From DATLGB01 sp037724045 (GTDB lineage Bacteria; Actinomycetota; Thermoleophilia; Solirubrobacterales; Solirubrobacteraceae), in contig JBBJOW010000013.1 in assembly GCA_037724045.1 (NCBI GenBank), positions 8,167 through 72,166 of the forward strand: DNA of 64,000 nt. The letters are read 5' to 3'. Shown one piece after another: positions 30,822-39,073 of the stretch (positions are counted from its first letter, which is position 1; the number at the start of each line of letters is the position of its first letter). A program made the position numbers and the translations under genes. A model generated the notes under the pieces. The model was not told the DNA's origin and did not search any database. It saw only the letters and a list, made by a program, of their open reading frames with translations.

Positions 30822-32258
30822 CTATTGCCAGGAAACGAGTGTGGACGAGAAAGATTGCGGCTGGATTACGGAGTGTCGATAGTCCAGTCTGCCGTCGGAC
30901 TTGGGGAACTCCGTGCGGGCGTGGCCGCCCCGGGTCTCCTCGCGGCCCAGCGCGCAGGCGGCGACCATGCGCGCGAGCGGATGCGGATCCTGCGCGAGCT
31001 CCTCGAGGTCGGCCGCGCTGCGCTCGAGCCCGGCGAGCCGCCAGATCGCCTCGCGGGTCGCCCGCGTCGGCGCCTCGGGCGCCGGGCCGCGGGGCTCGCC
31101 GGGCACGCCCGATGGCGCGGGCTCGTCCAACCCGGCAAGGGCGGCACGGCGCCCGAAGACGAAGCACTCCGACAGCGAGTTCGAGGCGAGCCGGTTCGCG
31201 CCGTGCAGGCCCGTGCAGGCGACCTCGCCGACCGCGTAGAGGCCCGCCACGCCGGTCCGGCCGTCGAGGTCGGTCACGACGCCGCCCATCACGTAGTGAC
31301 TGGCCGGTGCGACCGGGATCAGCTCGCGGGTCGGATCGACGCCCGCGCTGCGCAGCGCGTCGACGACGTTCGGGAAGCGCAGCGGATCGACCGCGCGCAT
31401 GTCGAGTCCGACGTGCGCCGAGCTGGTGTCGCGCATCAGCCGGAAGATGGCGCGCGCGACGGCGTCGCGCGGAGCCAGCTCGTCGACGAAGCGCTCGCCG
31501 TCGGGACCGTGCAGCGTCGCGCCCTCGCCGCGGATCGCTTCCGTGATGAGAAAGCCCTCGCGACCGGCGATCCCGGTGACCGCGGTTGGGTGGAACTGGA
31601 CGAACTCGAGGTCGGCCAGATCCGCGCCGGCCGCGCGCGCCAGCAGCAGTCCCGAGCCCCACGAGCCGGGCGGGTTCGTCGTGCGGGAGTAGAGGGCCGC
31701 GCCGCCACCGGAGGCGAGGACGACCGCGCGCGCAGACACCGTGGTGCCGTCGTCGAGCGCCACGCCGGCGGCCCGTCCGTCGGTGCCGAGCAGGCTCGTC
31801 ACACGCCCGCCCTCGCGGACCTCGATCGCGGGCTCGGCGACCACGCGGACCGCCAGGCCGCGCAGCAGGCGCCGCCCCGTCGCGCTGCCGCCGGCGTGCA
31901 CGATCCGCCGCACCGAGTGCCCGCCCTCGAGGCCGAGCTCGACGTTGCCGGCCGCGTCGGCGTCGAAGACCACGCCGAGCTCCACCAGGTCGGCGAAGCG
32001 CGCCGGTGCCTCCGCGCACAGCACCTCCGCGGCGGCCCGGCGCACGAGCCCCCGGCCTGCCGCGAGCGTGTCCTCGAGGTGCTGGCCGGGCGAGTCCTCG
32101 GGCGCCAGCGCCGCGGCCAGCCCGCCCTGGGCCCAGTAAGACGCCGTCTCCGCCAGCGGGAGGGCGCTGACGAGCACGACTCGCGCGCCCGCCGCCGCCG
32201 CGCACAGCGAGGTGTAGAGGCCGGCTGCTCCGGCGCCGACGACGATCAGGTCTGCCAC
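30822..32258 (-). CDS. nadB: L-aspartate oxidase
   Basis: This encodes 478 residues of NadB, the FAD enzyme that oxidises L-aspartate to iminoaspartate in NAD synthesis. The FAD loop is LIVVGAGAAGLYTSLCAAAA. ASYWAQGGLAAALAPEDSPG, GLEGGHSVRRIVHAGGSATG, EFVQFHPTAV, RGEGATLHGPDGERFVDE, HYVMGGVVTDLDGRTGV and GLHGANRLASNSLSECFVFG are all diagnostic. The partner genes nadA and nadC, often adjacent, are not in the window. The divergent deacetylase gene starts 21 bp away. Confidence 0.95.
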   Translation of the reverse strand: MADLIVVGAGAAGLYTSLCAAAAGARVVLVSALPLAETASYWAQGGLAAALAPEDSPGQHLEDTLAAGRGLVRRAAAEVLCAEAPARFADLVELGVVFDADAAGNVELGLEGGHSVRRIVHAGGSATGRRLLRGLAVRVVAEPAIEVREGGRVTSLLGTDGRAAGVALDDGTTVSARAVVLASGGGAALYSRTTNPPGSWGSGLLLARAAGADLADLEFVQFHPTAVTGIAGREGFLITEAIRGEGATLHGPDGERFVDELAPRDAVARAIFRLMRDTSSAHVGLDMRAVDPLRFPNVVDALRSAGVDPTRELIPVAPASHYVMGGVVTDLDGRTGVAGLYAVGEVACTGLHGANRLASNSLSECFVFGRRAALAGLDEPAPSGVPGEPRGPAPEAPTRATREAIWRLAGLERSAADLEELAQDPHPLARMVAACALGREETRGGHARTEFPKSDGRLDYRHSVIQPQSFSSTLVSWQ

Positions 32259-32278
32259 ACCCGCGTACGGTATGCCGC

Positions 32279-33301
32279 GTGGCCCAGCCGCTCTGGCTCT
32301 CGCACCCGTCGTCGCTCGATCACGTCATCCCAGGCCACCCCGAGCGGCCCGAGCGGCTGATCGGTCTCAACCGCGCGCTCGAGGCCAGCGACGACTTCCG
32401 GGGCTGGGCGCGGATGGAGTCGCCTGCGGCCACCCGCGCGCAGCTCGCCGCCGTCCACACCGAAGCGCTGATCGACGTCGTCGAGCGCCTGTGTGCCGCG
32501 GGCGGGGGCGCGATCGACATGGACACGGCGTGCGTCGCCGCGACGTGGGAGGCGGCGCTGCACGCCGCCGGCGGGGCGGTGGCGCTGGTCGACGCCCTGC
32601 TTTCGGGCGAGGCGACCGCGGGGTTCTCCGCACACCGGCCGCCCGGCCACCACGCCGAGGCGGGGCAGGCGATGGGCTTCTGCTTCTTCGACTCCATCGC
32701 CGTCGGCGCCGCCCACGCGCTGCGCACCGTGCCGCGCGTGCTCGTCCTCGACTGGGACGTCCACCACGGCAACGGGACCAACGCGATCTTCCACTCGTCG
32801 CCCGACGTGCTCTTCGCCTCGATCCACCAGTCACCGCTGTACCCGGGCACCGGCCGGGCGTCGGACGTCGGCAGCGGCGCCGGCGAGGGCTACACGGTCA
32901 ACCTGCCGGTGCCGCCGGGATCGGGTGACGAGACCTACGGCTCGCTGGTCGAGCACGTGATCGCACCCCTGGCGCGCGCCTACGAGCCCGGGCTCGTCCT
33001 GGTCTCCGCCGGATTCGACGCGCACCACGCCGACCCGCTGGCGTCGTGTCAGGTGACCGAAGCCGGCTTCGAGGGCATGACCGCGTCGCTCAAGCGCGTG
33101 TGCGCCGAGCTCGGCGTGCCGCTCGGGCTGGTGCTCGAGGGCGGCTACAGCGTGGAGGCGCTCGCGGATTCCGTCTGCGCGCTGCTCGGCGTGCTGGGCG
33201 CCGACGAACCCCCGCCGCCGGCGTCGCTCGCGCGCCACCCGCTCGCCGAGCAGGCGCTCGAGCGACTCGGGACCTACTTCGGGACGACTTCCTTGGCGTA
33301 G
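32279..33301 (+). CDS. histone deacetylase family protein (class II HDAC/AcuC-like amidohydrolase)
   Basis: The 340-residue protein has the zinc deacetylase motifs: HPERPERLIGLNRALE, AHRPPGHHAEAGQAMGFCFF (catalytic His pair), LVLDWDVHHGNGTNAIF (zinc Asp and His), and SAGFDAHHADPLASC (second zinc Asp). LEGGYSVEALADSV closes the barrel side. Bacterial members remove acetyl groups from polyamines, acetyl-CoA synthetase or small amides. The target here is unknown, as no acs or acetyltransferase gene is beside it. The start is a GTG. The 3' end overlaps the convergent zinc-ribbon gene by 28 bp. Confidence 0.92.
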   Translation: MAQPLWLSHPSSLDHVIPGHPERPERLIGLNRALEASDDFRGWARMESPAATRAQLAAVHTEALIDVVERLCAAGGGAIDMDTACVAATWEAALHAAGGAVALVDALLSGEATAGFSAHRPPGHHAEAGQAMGFCFFDSIAVGAAHALRTVPRVLVLDWDVHHGNGTNAIFHSSPDVLFASIHQSPLYPGTGRASDVGSGAGEGYTVNLPVPPGSGDETYGSLVEHVIAPLARAYEPGLVLVSAGFDAHHADPLASCQVTEAGFEGMTASLKRVCAELGVPLGLVLEGGYSVEALADSVCALLGVLGADEPPPPASLARHPLAEQALERLGTYFGTTSLA

Positions 33302-33951
33302 GCGCCCGGCGCCTGGGAGGCGGCCGCATCGGCCGCGTTCTGCGCCGAGCCGTTGGTCTCGTACTGGCTCGAGAAGACGACGAAGAAGCCGCCCGACAGC
33401 GAGGAGTAGTCGTCTGAGTTCAGGATGCCCACGTCGGGCAGGCCGGACACCGTCTTGGCCTTCGCCTCCGCCGAGCTGCGCGTCGTCTCGGAGAAGAGGA
33501 TGACCGTGAAGGCGGTCTCGCCGTCGGGCCACTTGCCGATGCCCCCGGAGGTTGTCGGGGTGCTCGTGGGGGAGGCGCCCGTCGGGCCGGTCGTCGATCC
33601 CGTCGGGCCGGACGGTCCGGTGCTGCCGACGGCGGTCGGCGTGGGCGTGGGCGCGGCGGTCACCACGCCCGTCGGGCCGGTCGTGGTGACGATCGGGGCG
33701 TTGGCGACGCGGTCGGCCTCGCCGGAGAGCTCGACGAAGGCGAAGACGAGCACCGCAGCGGCGACCAGCAGAACCGCGGAGATGATGGCCACCGGCGTGC
33801 GCCAGCCGGTCGCACCGGCGATCTGCGTCGTCACGGCGGCCCCGCAGTTCAGGCACCAGTCCTGGTCGGGGCGCACGGGGGCCCCGCAGTTCTGACACGC
33901 CGCGTCCGGCGCGGGCGGCGGCGGTGGGGGCGGGGGCGGGAGATCGGTCAC
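33274..33951 (-). CDS. zinc-ribbon membrane protein with proline tract and SPOR-like extracellular domain
   Basis: About 225 residues from the GTG at 33951. After VTDLPPPPPPPPPAPDAA comes a zinc ribbon (CQNCGAPVRPDQDWCLNCGA), one membrane helix (TPVAIISAVLLVAAAVLVFA), a Gly/Pro/Ser/Thr linker with repeated TGPTG units, and a C-terminal domain WPDGETAFTVILFSETTRSS to FFVVFSSQYET, which reads as SPOR-like. SPOR domains bind denuded peptidoglycan at division sites. The topology would be zinc ribbon inside, SPOR outside. The start overlaps the upstream stop (GTGA), so the two zinc-ribbon proteins are coupled. Domain naming is by pattern only. Confidence 0.72.
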   Translation of the reverse strand: MTDLPPPPPPPPPAPDAACQNCGAPVRPDQDWCLNCGAAVTTQIAGATGWRTPVAIISAVLLVAAAVLVFAFVELSGEADRVANAPIVTTTGPTGVVTAAPTPTPTAVGSTGPSGPTGSTTGPTGASPTSTPTTSGGIGKWPDGETAFTVILFSETTRSSAEAKAKTVSGLPDVGILNSDDYSSLSGGFFVVFSSQYETNGSAQNAADAAASQAPGAYAKEVVPK

Positions 33952-34535
33952 GTTGTGGGCGGCGGGGGAGGCGGAGGCGGGGGCGGCGGAGGCGGGGGCG
34001 GGGGCAGCGTCAGTTCGACCCCGGTCGAATCGATGTGCGAGCCGGCGCTGACGAGCGCCGCGGACCGGACGGCCTCGGGTGGGCGCTGGGCGCCGGGCGC
34101 CACGGGGATGCCGCACGCCCAGCAGAAGCGGGCGTCGCTGCCGAACAGCTCACCGCAGTTCGGACACGTCCCGCCGATGCCCGGCTCGCGCACGACCATA
34201 CCCTTTCGATCGTCGAGGCTGGCCTCGAGCTCGCGCAGCTCAGCGTCGACGGCCGCGAGCCGGGTGAGCTTGCCGGCGACCGCGGGCGTCTCCCCGGCGC
34301 CGGCGCGATGGACCTCGAAGACCATCCCGCCGAGATCGCGCAGCAGCACCTCGCGCACGCCGCGCAGGTGGCGCAGCCTCCGGCGCAGACGGCCGCGGCG
34401 GCGCGTGGTCGGGCGGTCGCCGACGAGCGTGTCGAGGTCGGTCCCCGCGGGCAGCACGACGACCTCGCCGGAGGGGGCGGCATCGGGGGGCGGCGCGTCT
34501 GCCGCCGCTCGCTTGCGTCGAAACAATCCGCTCAT
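33948..34535 (-). CDS. zinc-ribbon protein with 16-proline C-terminal tract
   Basis: The 195-residue protein begins MSGLFRRKRAAADAPP and is basic in the first half (TTRRRGRLRRRLRHLRGVRE). A single zinc ribbon CPNCGELFGSDARFCWACG lies near residue 130. The C-terminus ends in 16 consecutive prolines and TT. A helical segment GKLTRLAAVDAELRELEASL precedes the ribbon. It has no membrane helix, so it is cytoplasmic, unlike its coupled neighbour. Translating the proline run would need elongation factor P. Such a tail may bind a proline-recognising partner. Function unknown. Confidence 0.68.
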   Translation of the reverse strand: MSGLFRRKRAAADAPPPDAAPSGEVVVLPAGTDLDTLVGDRPTTRRRGRLRRRLRHLRGVREVLLRDLGGMVFEVHRAGAGETPAVAGKLTRLAAVDAELRELEASLDDRKGMVVREPGIGGTCPNCGELFGSDARFCWACGIPVAPGAQRPPEAVRSAALVSAGSHIDSTGVELTLPPPPPPPPPPPPPPPPTT

Positions 34536-34593
34536 GGCAATACACAGAACGCCTAAGGGGCACCTGTGGAGCGGGAAAGGGTAGGCGGCGCAG

Positions 34594-35535
34594 TTAAGGG
34601 CGATGTTGCGAAAGCTCGCGCCAGGCGGCGACGACGCGGGCCGCCATGCGGTCGGCGGAGAACAGCTCGGCGCGCGCGGCGCCCTCGACGCGCGGGTCGG
34701 CCTGGGCGAGGATCGGGGCGAGCGCGGCGCGCCATGCGGCCGCGTCCCACTCCAGGCAGTGCGTGCCCCCGATGCCGTCGAGCGCGACCGGGTGGATGCC
34801 GACCGGCGTCGCGAGGACCGGCACGCCGCAGGCCAGCGCCTCGATCACCGCGAGGCCGAAGCCCTCGTCGAGCGACGGCACCAGGACCGCGCTGGCGGCG
34901 TTGATCCAGTACGGGACCTCTTCAGGAGCCACGTTGCCGAGCGTGAGCAGCCTGACGTCGCCGGCCGCCTGTTGCGCGCGATCGAAGCCCTTCAGCGGCC
35001 GCGCGGGATCGTGGGGGAAGAGCAGGCACGGGGCGGCGGGATCGAGGCCGAGGCGAGCGCGCGCCTGCGCACGCGGGATGGGGCGGAAGCGCGTCGTGTC
35101 GATGCCGACCGGCAGCACCGCCACCTGCCGAGTGTCGCCCGCGCCGGGCACGTGCGCACTGAAGCTGCGGCTCACCGCCGCGGGGAGGGCGACGAAGGGC
35201 AGCACGGCACGCGTGATGCGGTAGGAGCGGGGATGGAAGAGGTCGTTGCCGTGCAGCGTCACGACCACGGGCCCGAGCCGCGCGAGGACCGCCGGCCATG
35301 CGGTCAGGCCGAAGTGCGCGTGGACGACGTCGAAGCGCTCATGGCGGTAGCGCCGGCGCAGCGTGCGGACTGCGCCGGCGTAGTGCCTGGATCCGGGCGG
35401 GAAGGCGAACAGCTCGATCTCGACGTCGTCGCGGCGGCGCAGAGCCTCGACCTGGTCGCGCACGAAGGAGCCCAGCGCCGGCCGCTCCGGTGACGGGTAC
35501 ATGTTGGTGACGACGAGCGCGCGCACTTCCGGCAC
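34594..35535 (-). CDS. GT4 family glycosyltransferase
   Basis: The 313-residue protein has a GT-B fold: VVTNMYPSPERPALGSFVRD near the start (N-terminal domain with FDVVHAHFGLTAWPAV) and the C-terminal donor site ASAVLVPSLDEGFGLAVIEA with ACGVPVLATPVG (EGFGL-x3-EA, typical of GT4). It probably moves a sugar from a nucleotide sugar to a cell-surface acceptor; neither can be named. It is short for GT4 (usually 350-400). A leader of about 115 bp separates it from the divergent pilin gene. Confidence 0.87.
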   Translation of the reverse strand: MPEVRALVVTNMYPSPERPALGSFVRDQVEALRRRDDVEIELFAFPPGSRHYAGAVRTLRRRYRHERFDVVHAHFGLTAWPAVLARLGPVVVTLHGNDLFHPRSYRITRAVLPFVALPAAVSRSFSAHVPGAGDTRQVAVLPVGIDTTRFRPIPRAQARARLGLDPAAPCLLFPHDPARPLKGFDRAQQAAGDVRLLTLGNVAPEEVPYWINAASAVLVPSLDEGFGLAVIEALACGVPVLATPVGIHPVALDGIGGTHCLEWDAAAWRAALAPILAQADPRVEGAARAELFSADRMAARVVAAWRELSQHRP

Positions 35536-35650
35536 AGTTTCGCCGCCGGATCGGCACCCCTGCGTCTGGATCCGTCACACGGCCCTCTGAAGACTCGTCC
35601 GGACCAGCCCCGCCGCGTGGCGGGGCGCCACTTGGAAAGGACGCGAGGTC

Positions 35651-35875
35651 ATGGGGTACGAGTTGATTGGACGGGTGCACCAGGCGCTGCTGGGGCTGCG
35701 CCGGGAGGGCGGGCAGGGCACCGTGGAGTACGTGGGGCTGATCCTGCTGCTGGCGGTCGTGCTCGCGGGCGTCGTCGCCGCCGCGGACGGCTTCTCCGAC
35801 GACAAGGAGATCGCCGCGACGGTGGTCGACAAGCTCAAGGACGCGATCTCCACGGTCGGCGACTCGAAGGATTAG
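35651..35875 (+). CDS. Flp/Fap-type pilin-like small protein
   Basis: The 74-residue protein has the class III pilin signal: a short basic start, then GGQGTVEYVGLILLLAVVLA, where prepilin peptidase would cut after a Gly before the conserved Glu-Tyr. The rest is an alpha-helical tail ending STVGDSKD. Such proteins assemble into Flp/Tad pili or a pseudopilus. No tad genes are seen here. The ribosome site GGAAAGGA lies ten bases before the ATG. A long palindromic gap follows. Confidence 0.78.
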   Translation: MGYELIGRVHQALLGLRREGGQGTVEYVGLILLLAVVLAGVVAAADGFSDDKEIAATVVDKLKDAISTVGDSKD

Positions 35876-35956
35876 ATGGCGGCTGGGCCGGGCGATCGAG
35901 GAGGGGTCTGAGGGTTCCTATCACCACCGTCAGGCCCCGCTCGAGCCCGGTTGATG

Positions 35957-36125
35957 CCTAACCCTGGATCCACCGATCCCGGCGGCCCCACGACCCCGCA
36001 TGGCTTCGCCAGGCGCCGCCGGCCGGTCACCCAAAGGGCACCACCCTGTCGGTGCCCGGCCGGCGACCCCCGACTCGCCATGCGGGGCCATGGAACCACC
36101 GGTCATCGGTGGATCCAGGCTAACC
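35957..36125. repeat. long imperfect palindrome (about 48-bp arms) with apical hairpin
   Basis: Arm 35957-36004 and arm 36077-36125 are inverted copies matching at roughly three quarters of positions, including TCGGTGGATCCAGG and GCCATGCGGGG blocks. The apex pairs GCCGGCCGG (36018-36026) with CCGGCCGGC (36056-36064), with GGGCACC/GGTGCCC inside. An RNA from either strand would fold into one rod of about 170 nt. It could be a terminator, a regulatory RNA or a mobile palindromic element. Confidence 0.65.
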
Positions 36126-36183
36126 GGTGCCATAGACCCGTTCAGCGACCAACCCATCGCAGCGGCGGCACTCCCGGGCCTGG

Positions 36184-36244
36184 CCCTCCTTACCCGCCTG
36201 CAGTTGGTTACGACCGGTCCGGACCGGCCAGGGGGCGTCCAGCC
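36184..36244 (-). repeat. family B repeat, copy 2 (end segment before murI)
   Basis: Read on the minus strand, 36208-36184 gives AACCAACTGCAGGCGGGTAA followed by GGAGG, matching the ends at 52752-52776 and 8779-8803. A second shared block GGGCGTCCAGCC (36233-36244) is also found at 52786-52797, in both cases 15-22 bases before a start codon (murI, CBS gene). An extra palindrome ACCGGTCCGGACCGGC lies between the two blocks here. Confidence 0.62.
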
Positions 36245-36266
36245 AGCAGGGTGCGACAATCCCCCC

Positions 36267-37154
36267 ATGCCCGGCGCGGACACCACCGAGCAGCGCCGCC
36301 GGCCCATCGGGGTCTTCGACTCCGGGGTCGGCGGGCTCACCGTGCTGCACGAGCTGCTCGTGGCGCTGCCCCACGAGGACTTCCTGTACCTGGGCGATAC
36401 GGCGCGGTTCCCGTACGGCACGCGCGCGCCCGGCGAGCTGCAGCGCTTTGCCGTCCACATCGCCACGGAGCTGCTCGAGCGCGGCGCGAAGCTGCTCGTC
36501 GTCGCGTGCAACTCGGCGACCGCGGCGGCCGGTGACCAGCTCGAGCAGCGCTTCGGCGGAGAAGACGGCGTCGACGTCATCACGGTGGTCGGCCCTGAGG
36601 CCCAGGCGGCCGCGGTCACGACGCGCAACGGCCGCATCGGTCTGCTCGCAACGCCGGCGACCGTCGCCTCAGGTGCCTACGAGCGCGCGCTGCGCAGCGC
36701 CGACCCGCACCTCAAGCTGACCGCCGTGGCCTGCCCGGACCTCGCGCCCATCATCCAAGCCGGATTCCCCTTCGATCAGGCCTTGGTGGACACCGTGCGC
36801 GCGTACTGCGAGCCGCTGCGCGCAGCCCGCGTGGACACGGTCATCCTCGGTTGCACGCACTATCCGCTCGTCCGCCCGATGCTGCAGCGCATGCTCGGGC
36901 GCGGGGTCACCCTCGTCACCCCCGGGTCGGCGATCGCCCGCCGTGTCGAGTGCGCGCTCGCCGCGCGCGACCTCGACTCGCCGGCGCAGGGCGAGGGTGC
37001 GTACCGGTTCCTGTGCACGGGCGCGACGGACGACTTCCGCGCGCTCGGCACGCGCTTCTTGCAGCTGCCGCTCGGCGACGTCGAGCATGTCGAGCCAACC
37101 TCGCTTCGCTCGGAAGATACGGCGCAGACCGCCCTGCTCGACGTGCCGGCATGA
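36267..37154 (+). CDS. murI: glutamate racemase
   Basis: The 295-residue protein has IGVFDSGVGGLTVLHELL, YLGDTARFPYGTR, VVACNSATAA (first catalytic Cys) and VDTVILGCTHYPLVRPM (second catalytic Cys). MurI makes D-glutamate for peptidoglycan. Near the C-terminus, HVEPTSLRSEDTAQTALLDV contains a family D repeat in frame and lies beyond the catalytic core. The stop overlaps the rph start in an ATGA. murI-rph-rdgB is a common actinobacterial order. The ATG at 36267 directly follows a repeat-rich gap. Confidence 0.95.
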   Translation: MPGADTTEQRRRPIGVFDSGVGGLTVLHELLVALPHEDFLYLGDTARFPYGTRAPGELQRFAVHIATELLERGAKLLVVACNSATAAAGDQLEQRFGGEDGVDVITVVGPEAQAAAVTTRNGRIGLLATPATVASGAYERALRSADPHLKLTAVACPDLAPIIQAGFPFDQALVDTVRAYCEPLRAARVDTVILGCTHYPLVRPMLQRMLGRGVTLVTPGSAIARRVECALAARDLDSPAQGEGAYRFLCTGATDDFRALGTRFLQLPLGDVEHVEPTSLRSEDTAQTALLDVPA

Positions 37155-37870
37155 CCCGCTCCTACGACCGCGCTGCAGACGGACTGCGCCCCGTCTCCAT
37201 CGAGCCCGGCTTCGTGCGCACTGCGAACGGGTCGGCGCTGATCTCGTGCGGGGAGACGCGCGTGATCTGCACCGCGTCGGTCCAGGAGAGCGTCCCCAGG
37301 TGGATGCAAGGCCGCGGCAAGGGCTGGGTCACCGCGGAGTACGGAATGCTGCCCGCCTCGACGGGCGACCGCAAGCAGCGCGACATCACCAAGGGCCGAG
37401 CCGACGGCCGCACGGTGGAGATCCAGCGCCTCATCGGCCGCAGCCTGCGAGGGGTGGTCGACTTCGCCGCCCTCGGTGAGCGCACCGTGTACGTCGACTG
37501 CGACGTCCTGCAGGCCGACGGCGGCACGCGCTGCGCCTCGATCACGGGCGGCTTCGTCGCGCTCGAGCTCGCGCTGCAGCGACTCGTCGCGGAGGGCAAG
37601 CTCAAGGCGGTGCCCCTGACCGGCAGCGTCGCCGCCGTCTCCTGCGGCGTCGTCGGGGGCGTGCCGCTGCTCGACCTCGATTACCCCGAGGACTCGTCGG
37701 CGGAGGTCGACGCCAACGTCGTCATGACCGGCGACGGCGGCCTGGTGGAGGTGCAGGCGACGGCGGAGCGCACGCCCCTGTCGCGCGCGCACCTCGACGA
37801 CCTGCTCGCGCTCGCCGAGAGCGGCATCGCGTCCCTCCGCGACGCCCAGACCGCGGCCGCCGCGTCGTGA
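37151..37870 (+). CDS. rph: ribonuclease PH
   Basis: The 239-residue protein begins MTRSYDRAADGLRPVSIEPG. GETRVICTASVQESVPRW, GWVTAEYGMLPASTGDRKQR, RTVEIQRLIGRSLRGVVDF and VYVDCDVLQADGGTRCASIT are diagnostic. It trims tRNA 3' ends with phosphate as attacking group. The length is normal. ATG overlaps the murI stop and its own stop overlaps the rdgB GTG, so the three are translated as a tightly coupled operon. Confidence 0.96.
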   Translation: MTRSYDRAADGLRPVSIEPGFVRTANGSALISCGETRVICTASVQESVPRWMQGRGKGWVTAEYGMLPASTGDRKQRDITKGRADGRTVEIQRLIGRSLRGVVDFAALGERTVYVDCDVLQADGGTRCASITGGFVALELALQRLVAEGKLKAVPLTGSVAAVSCGVVGGVPLLDLDYPEDSSAEVDANVVMTGDGGLVEVQATAERTPLSRAHLDDLLALAESGIASLRDAQTAAAAS

Positions 37871-38421
37871 TCCTGGCCACCCGCAACGCGCACAAGGTGC
37901 GCGAGCTCGGGCGGCTGCTCGGCGGCGCCGAGCTGATCGGGCTCCCGGCTGGCGCCCCGAATCCGGAGGAGACGGGGGAGACGTTCGCCGAGAACGCGTT
38001 GATCAAGGCGCGCGCCGCGGCCGCAGCGGGCGGGCGCGCCGCGATCGCCGACGACTCGGGCATCGGCGCGGAGCACCTCGGCTGGGCGCCGGGCGTGCGC
38101 TCCGCGCGCTACGCCGGCCCGCAGGCCACCGACGCCGAGAACCTGGCGAAGCTCATCGCCGAGGTCCCGCCGGGCACCGCGCTGCGCTACACGTGCGTCA
38201 TCGCCCACGTCGCGGCCGACGGGACGCAGACGCTCTTCGAGGGGACCTGCGAAGGCGTCATGGCCGCACGGCCCGCCGGCGTGGGCGGCTTCGGCTATGA
38301 CCCGGTCTTCGCGCTCGAGGACGGCCGCACCATGGCCGAGCTCTCCGACGCCGAGAAGGATGCCCGCTCGCACCGCGGCCTGGCCGCCCGCAGGCTGCGC
38401 GACTGGCTCAGCGCAGGTTGA
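37867..38421 (+). CDS. rdgB: XTP/dITP diphosphatase (RdgB/HAM1 family)
   Basis: The 184-residue protein from a GTG shows MILATRNAHKVRELGRLLGG, TFAENALIKARAAA, ADDSGIGAEHLGWAPGVRSARYAG and VGGFGYDPVFALEDGRTMAEL. The family hydrolyses non-canonical purine triphosphates to keep them out of DNA. The length is slightly short of the usual ~200. Its end overlaps a small convergent membrane protein gene by 14 bp. Confidence 0.95.
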   Translation: MILATRNAHKVRELGRLLGGAELIGLPAGAPNPEETGETFAENALIKARAAAAAGGRAAIADDSGIGAEHLGWAPGVRSARYAGPQATDAENLAKLIAEVPPGTALRYTCVIAHVAADGTQTLFEGTCEGVMAARPAGVGGFGYDPVFALEDGRTMAELSDAEKDARSHRGLAARRLRDWLSAG

Positions 38422-38548
38422 TGGCCGCGCTGAGGCCGATGGCGGCGAGCACCCCCGCGTAGCCGTAGTACGCCTCCAAGAGGAGGACGACCGCGGCGAT
38501 CATGCAGAGGCCGAAGGTCACGAGCCAGGACAGGCGGGCGAGGTCCAC
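38408..38548 (-). CDS. small two-helix membrane protein
   Basis: Forty-six residues from GTG 38548: VDLARLSWLVTFGLCMIAAV, VLLLEAYYGYAGVLAAIGLS, AAINLR. Two hydrophobic helices with a short aromatic turn are visible and no charged residues interrupt them. It is divergent from the 38555 gene (6 bp apart) and convergent with rdgB. Function unknown; the strong membrane pattern and G/C third positions support it as real. Confidence 0.58.
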   Translation of the reverse strand: MDLARLSWLVTFGLCMIAAVVLLLEAYYGYAGVLAAIGLSAAINLR

Positions 38549-38554
38549 GCACGT

Positions 38555-38944
38555 ATGGTGACCGACTTGGTGCCTCCGATGCCGAGTCCCCTGCCGGTGG
38601 CGCAGGCGGTTGCCTACGTGCGTGAGCTGTCGGCCGACGTGCGGGGCGTCGCGGTGCTTGCGGCGGACGGCTCGATCCACGCCGAGCCCGCCGCGCTCAG
38701 AGCGCCGGCCGCCGCCCTTGCGGCCCTGCTCGAGCACGGCTGGGTGCGCGTCCCGGAGGGCCTCGCGCTCGTCGCGAGGTCCGCGGCCGGGGCATCCGTG
38801 GTCGTCGCGGCGGGTCCGCTCGCCCTCGCGGGACCGACCGCCCTCGACGCGGCGGCGGCACTCGCCGCGCCCGTGCCGGGCCCCATTCCCGACCGCAGCC
38901 CGCCGGTGTGCGAAGCGGCGCGTGCGCTGCTCGCAGCCACCTGA
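38555..38944 (+). CDS. hypothetical Ala-rich protein
   Basis: The 129-residue protein starts MVTDLVPPMPSPLPVAQAVA and alternates hydrophobic strands and Ala-rich helices: VRGVAVLAADGSIHAEPAAL, LALVARSAAGASVVVAAGPL. The pattern (strand, GSIH turn, helix, paired strands) is compatible with a roadblock/LC7-like fold, but this is only an impression. No signal or membrane segment. It is followed by a 129-bp gap that should hold the hupB promoter. Confidence 0.5.
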   Translation: MVTDLVPPMPSPLPVAQAVAYVRELSADVRGVAVLAADGSIHAEPAALRAPAAALAALLEHGWVRVPEGLALVARSAAGASVVVAAGPLALAGPTALDAAAALAAPVPGPIPDRSPPVCEAARALLAAT

Positions 38945-39073
38945 ACCGAACGTTTGCGCCCGCAAGGGCCCGCTCTTTGGGAGAAACGGCGCGATTTGGC
39001 CCTGCAGAGCCGTCCGGCGGCGTTGTTAGCGTCGTCGTCTGCCAATACCCGAACCTCGGGAGGAATTCAGAAG

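Larger units (their letters stand above)
35876..36266. other. 391-bp intergenic region between the pilin gene and murI, largely palindromic
   Basis: No open reading frame with believable codon use is present on either strand; the apparent reading frames in it are Arg/Gly/Pro/Ser-rich noise. The region is made of a hairpin of about 170 nt (35957-36125) and a family B end (36184-36244). A segment near 35897-35917 resembles 8826-8846. GTGCGACAATCC just before the murI start could include a -10 element, but no clear -35 is seen. Confidence 0.6.

Noticed and set aside
35876..36266. RNase P RNA, tmRNA or another large housekeeping RNA
   Set aside because: The conserved blocks I know for these RNAs were not found on either strand; palindromic repeats explain the structure better.
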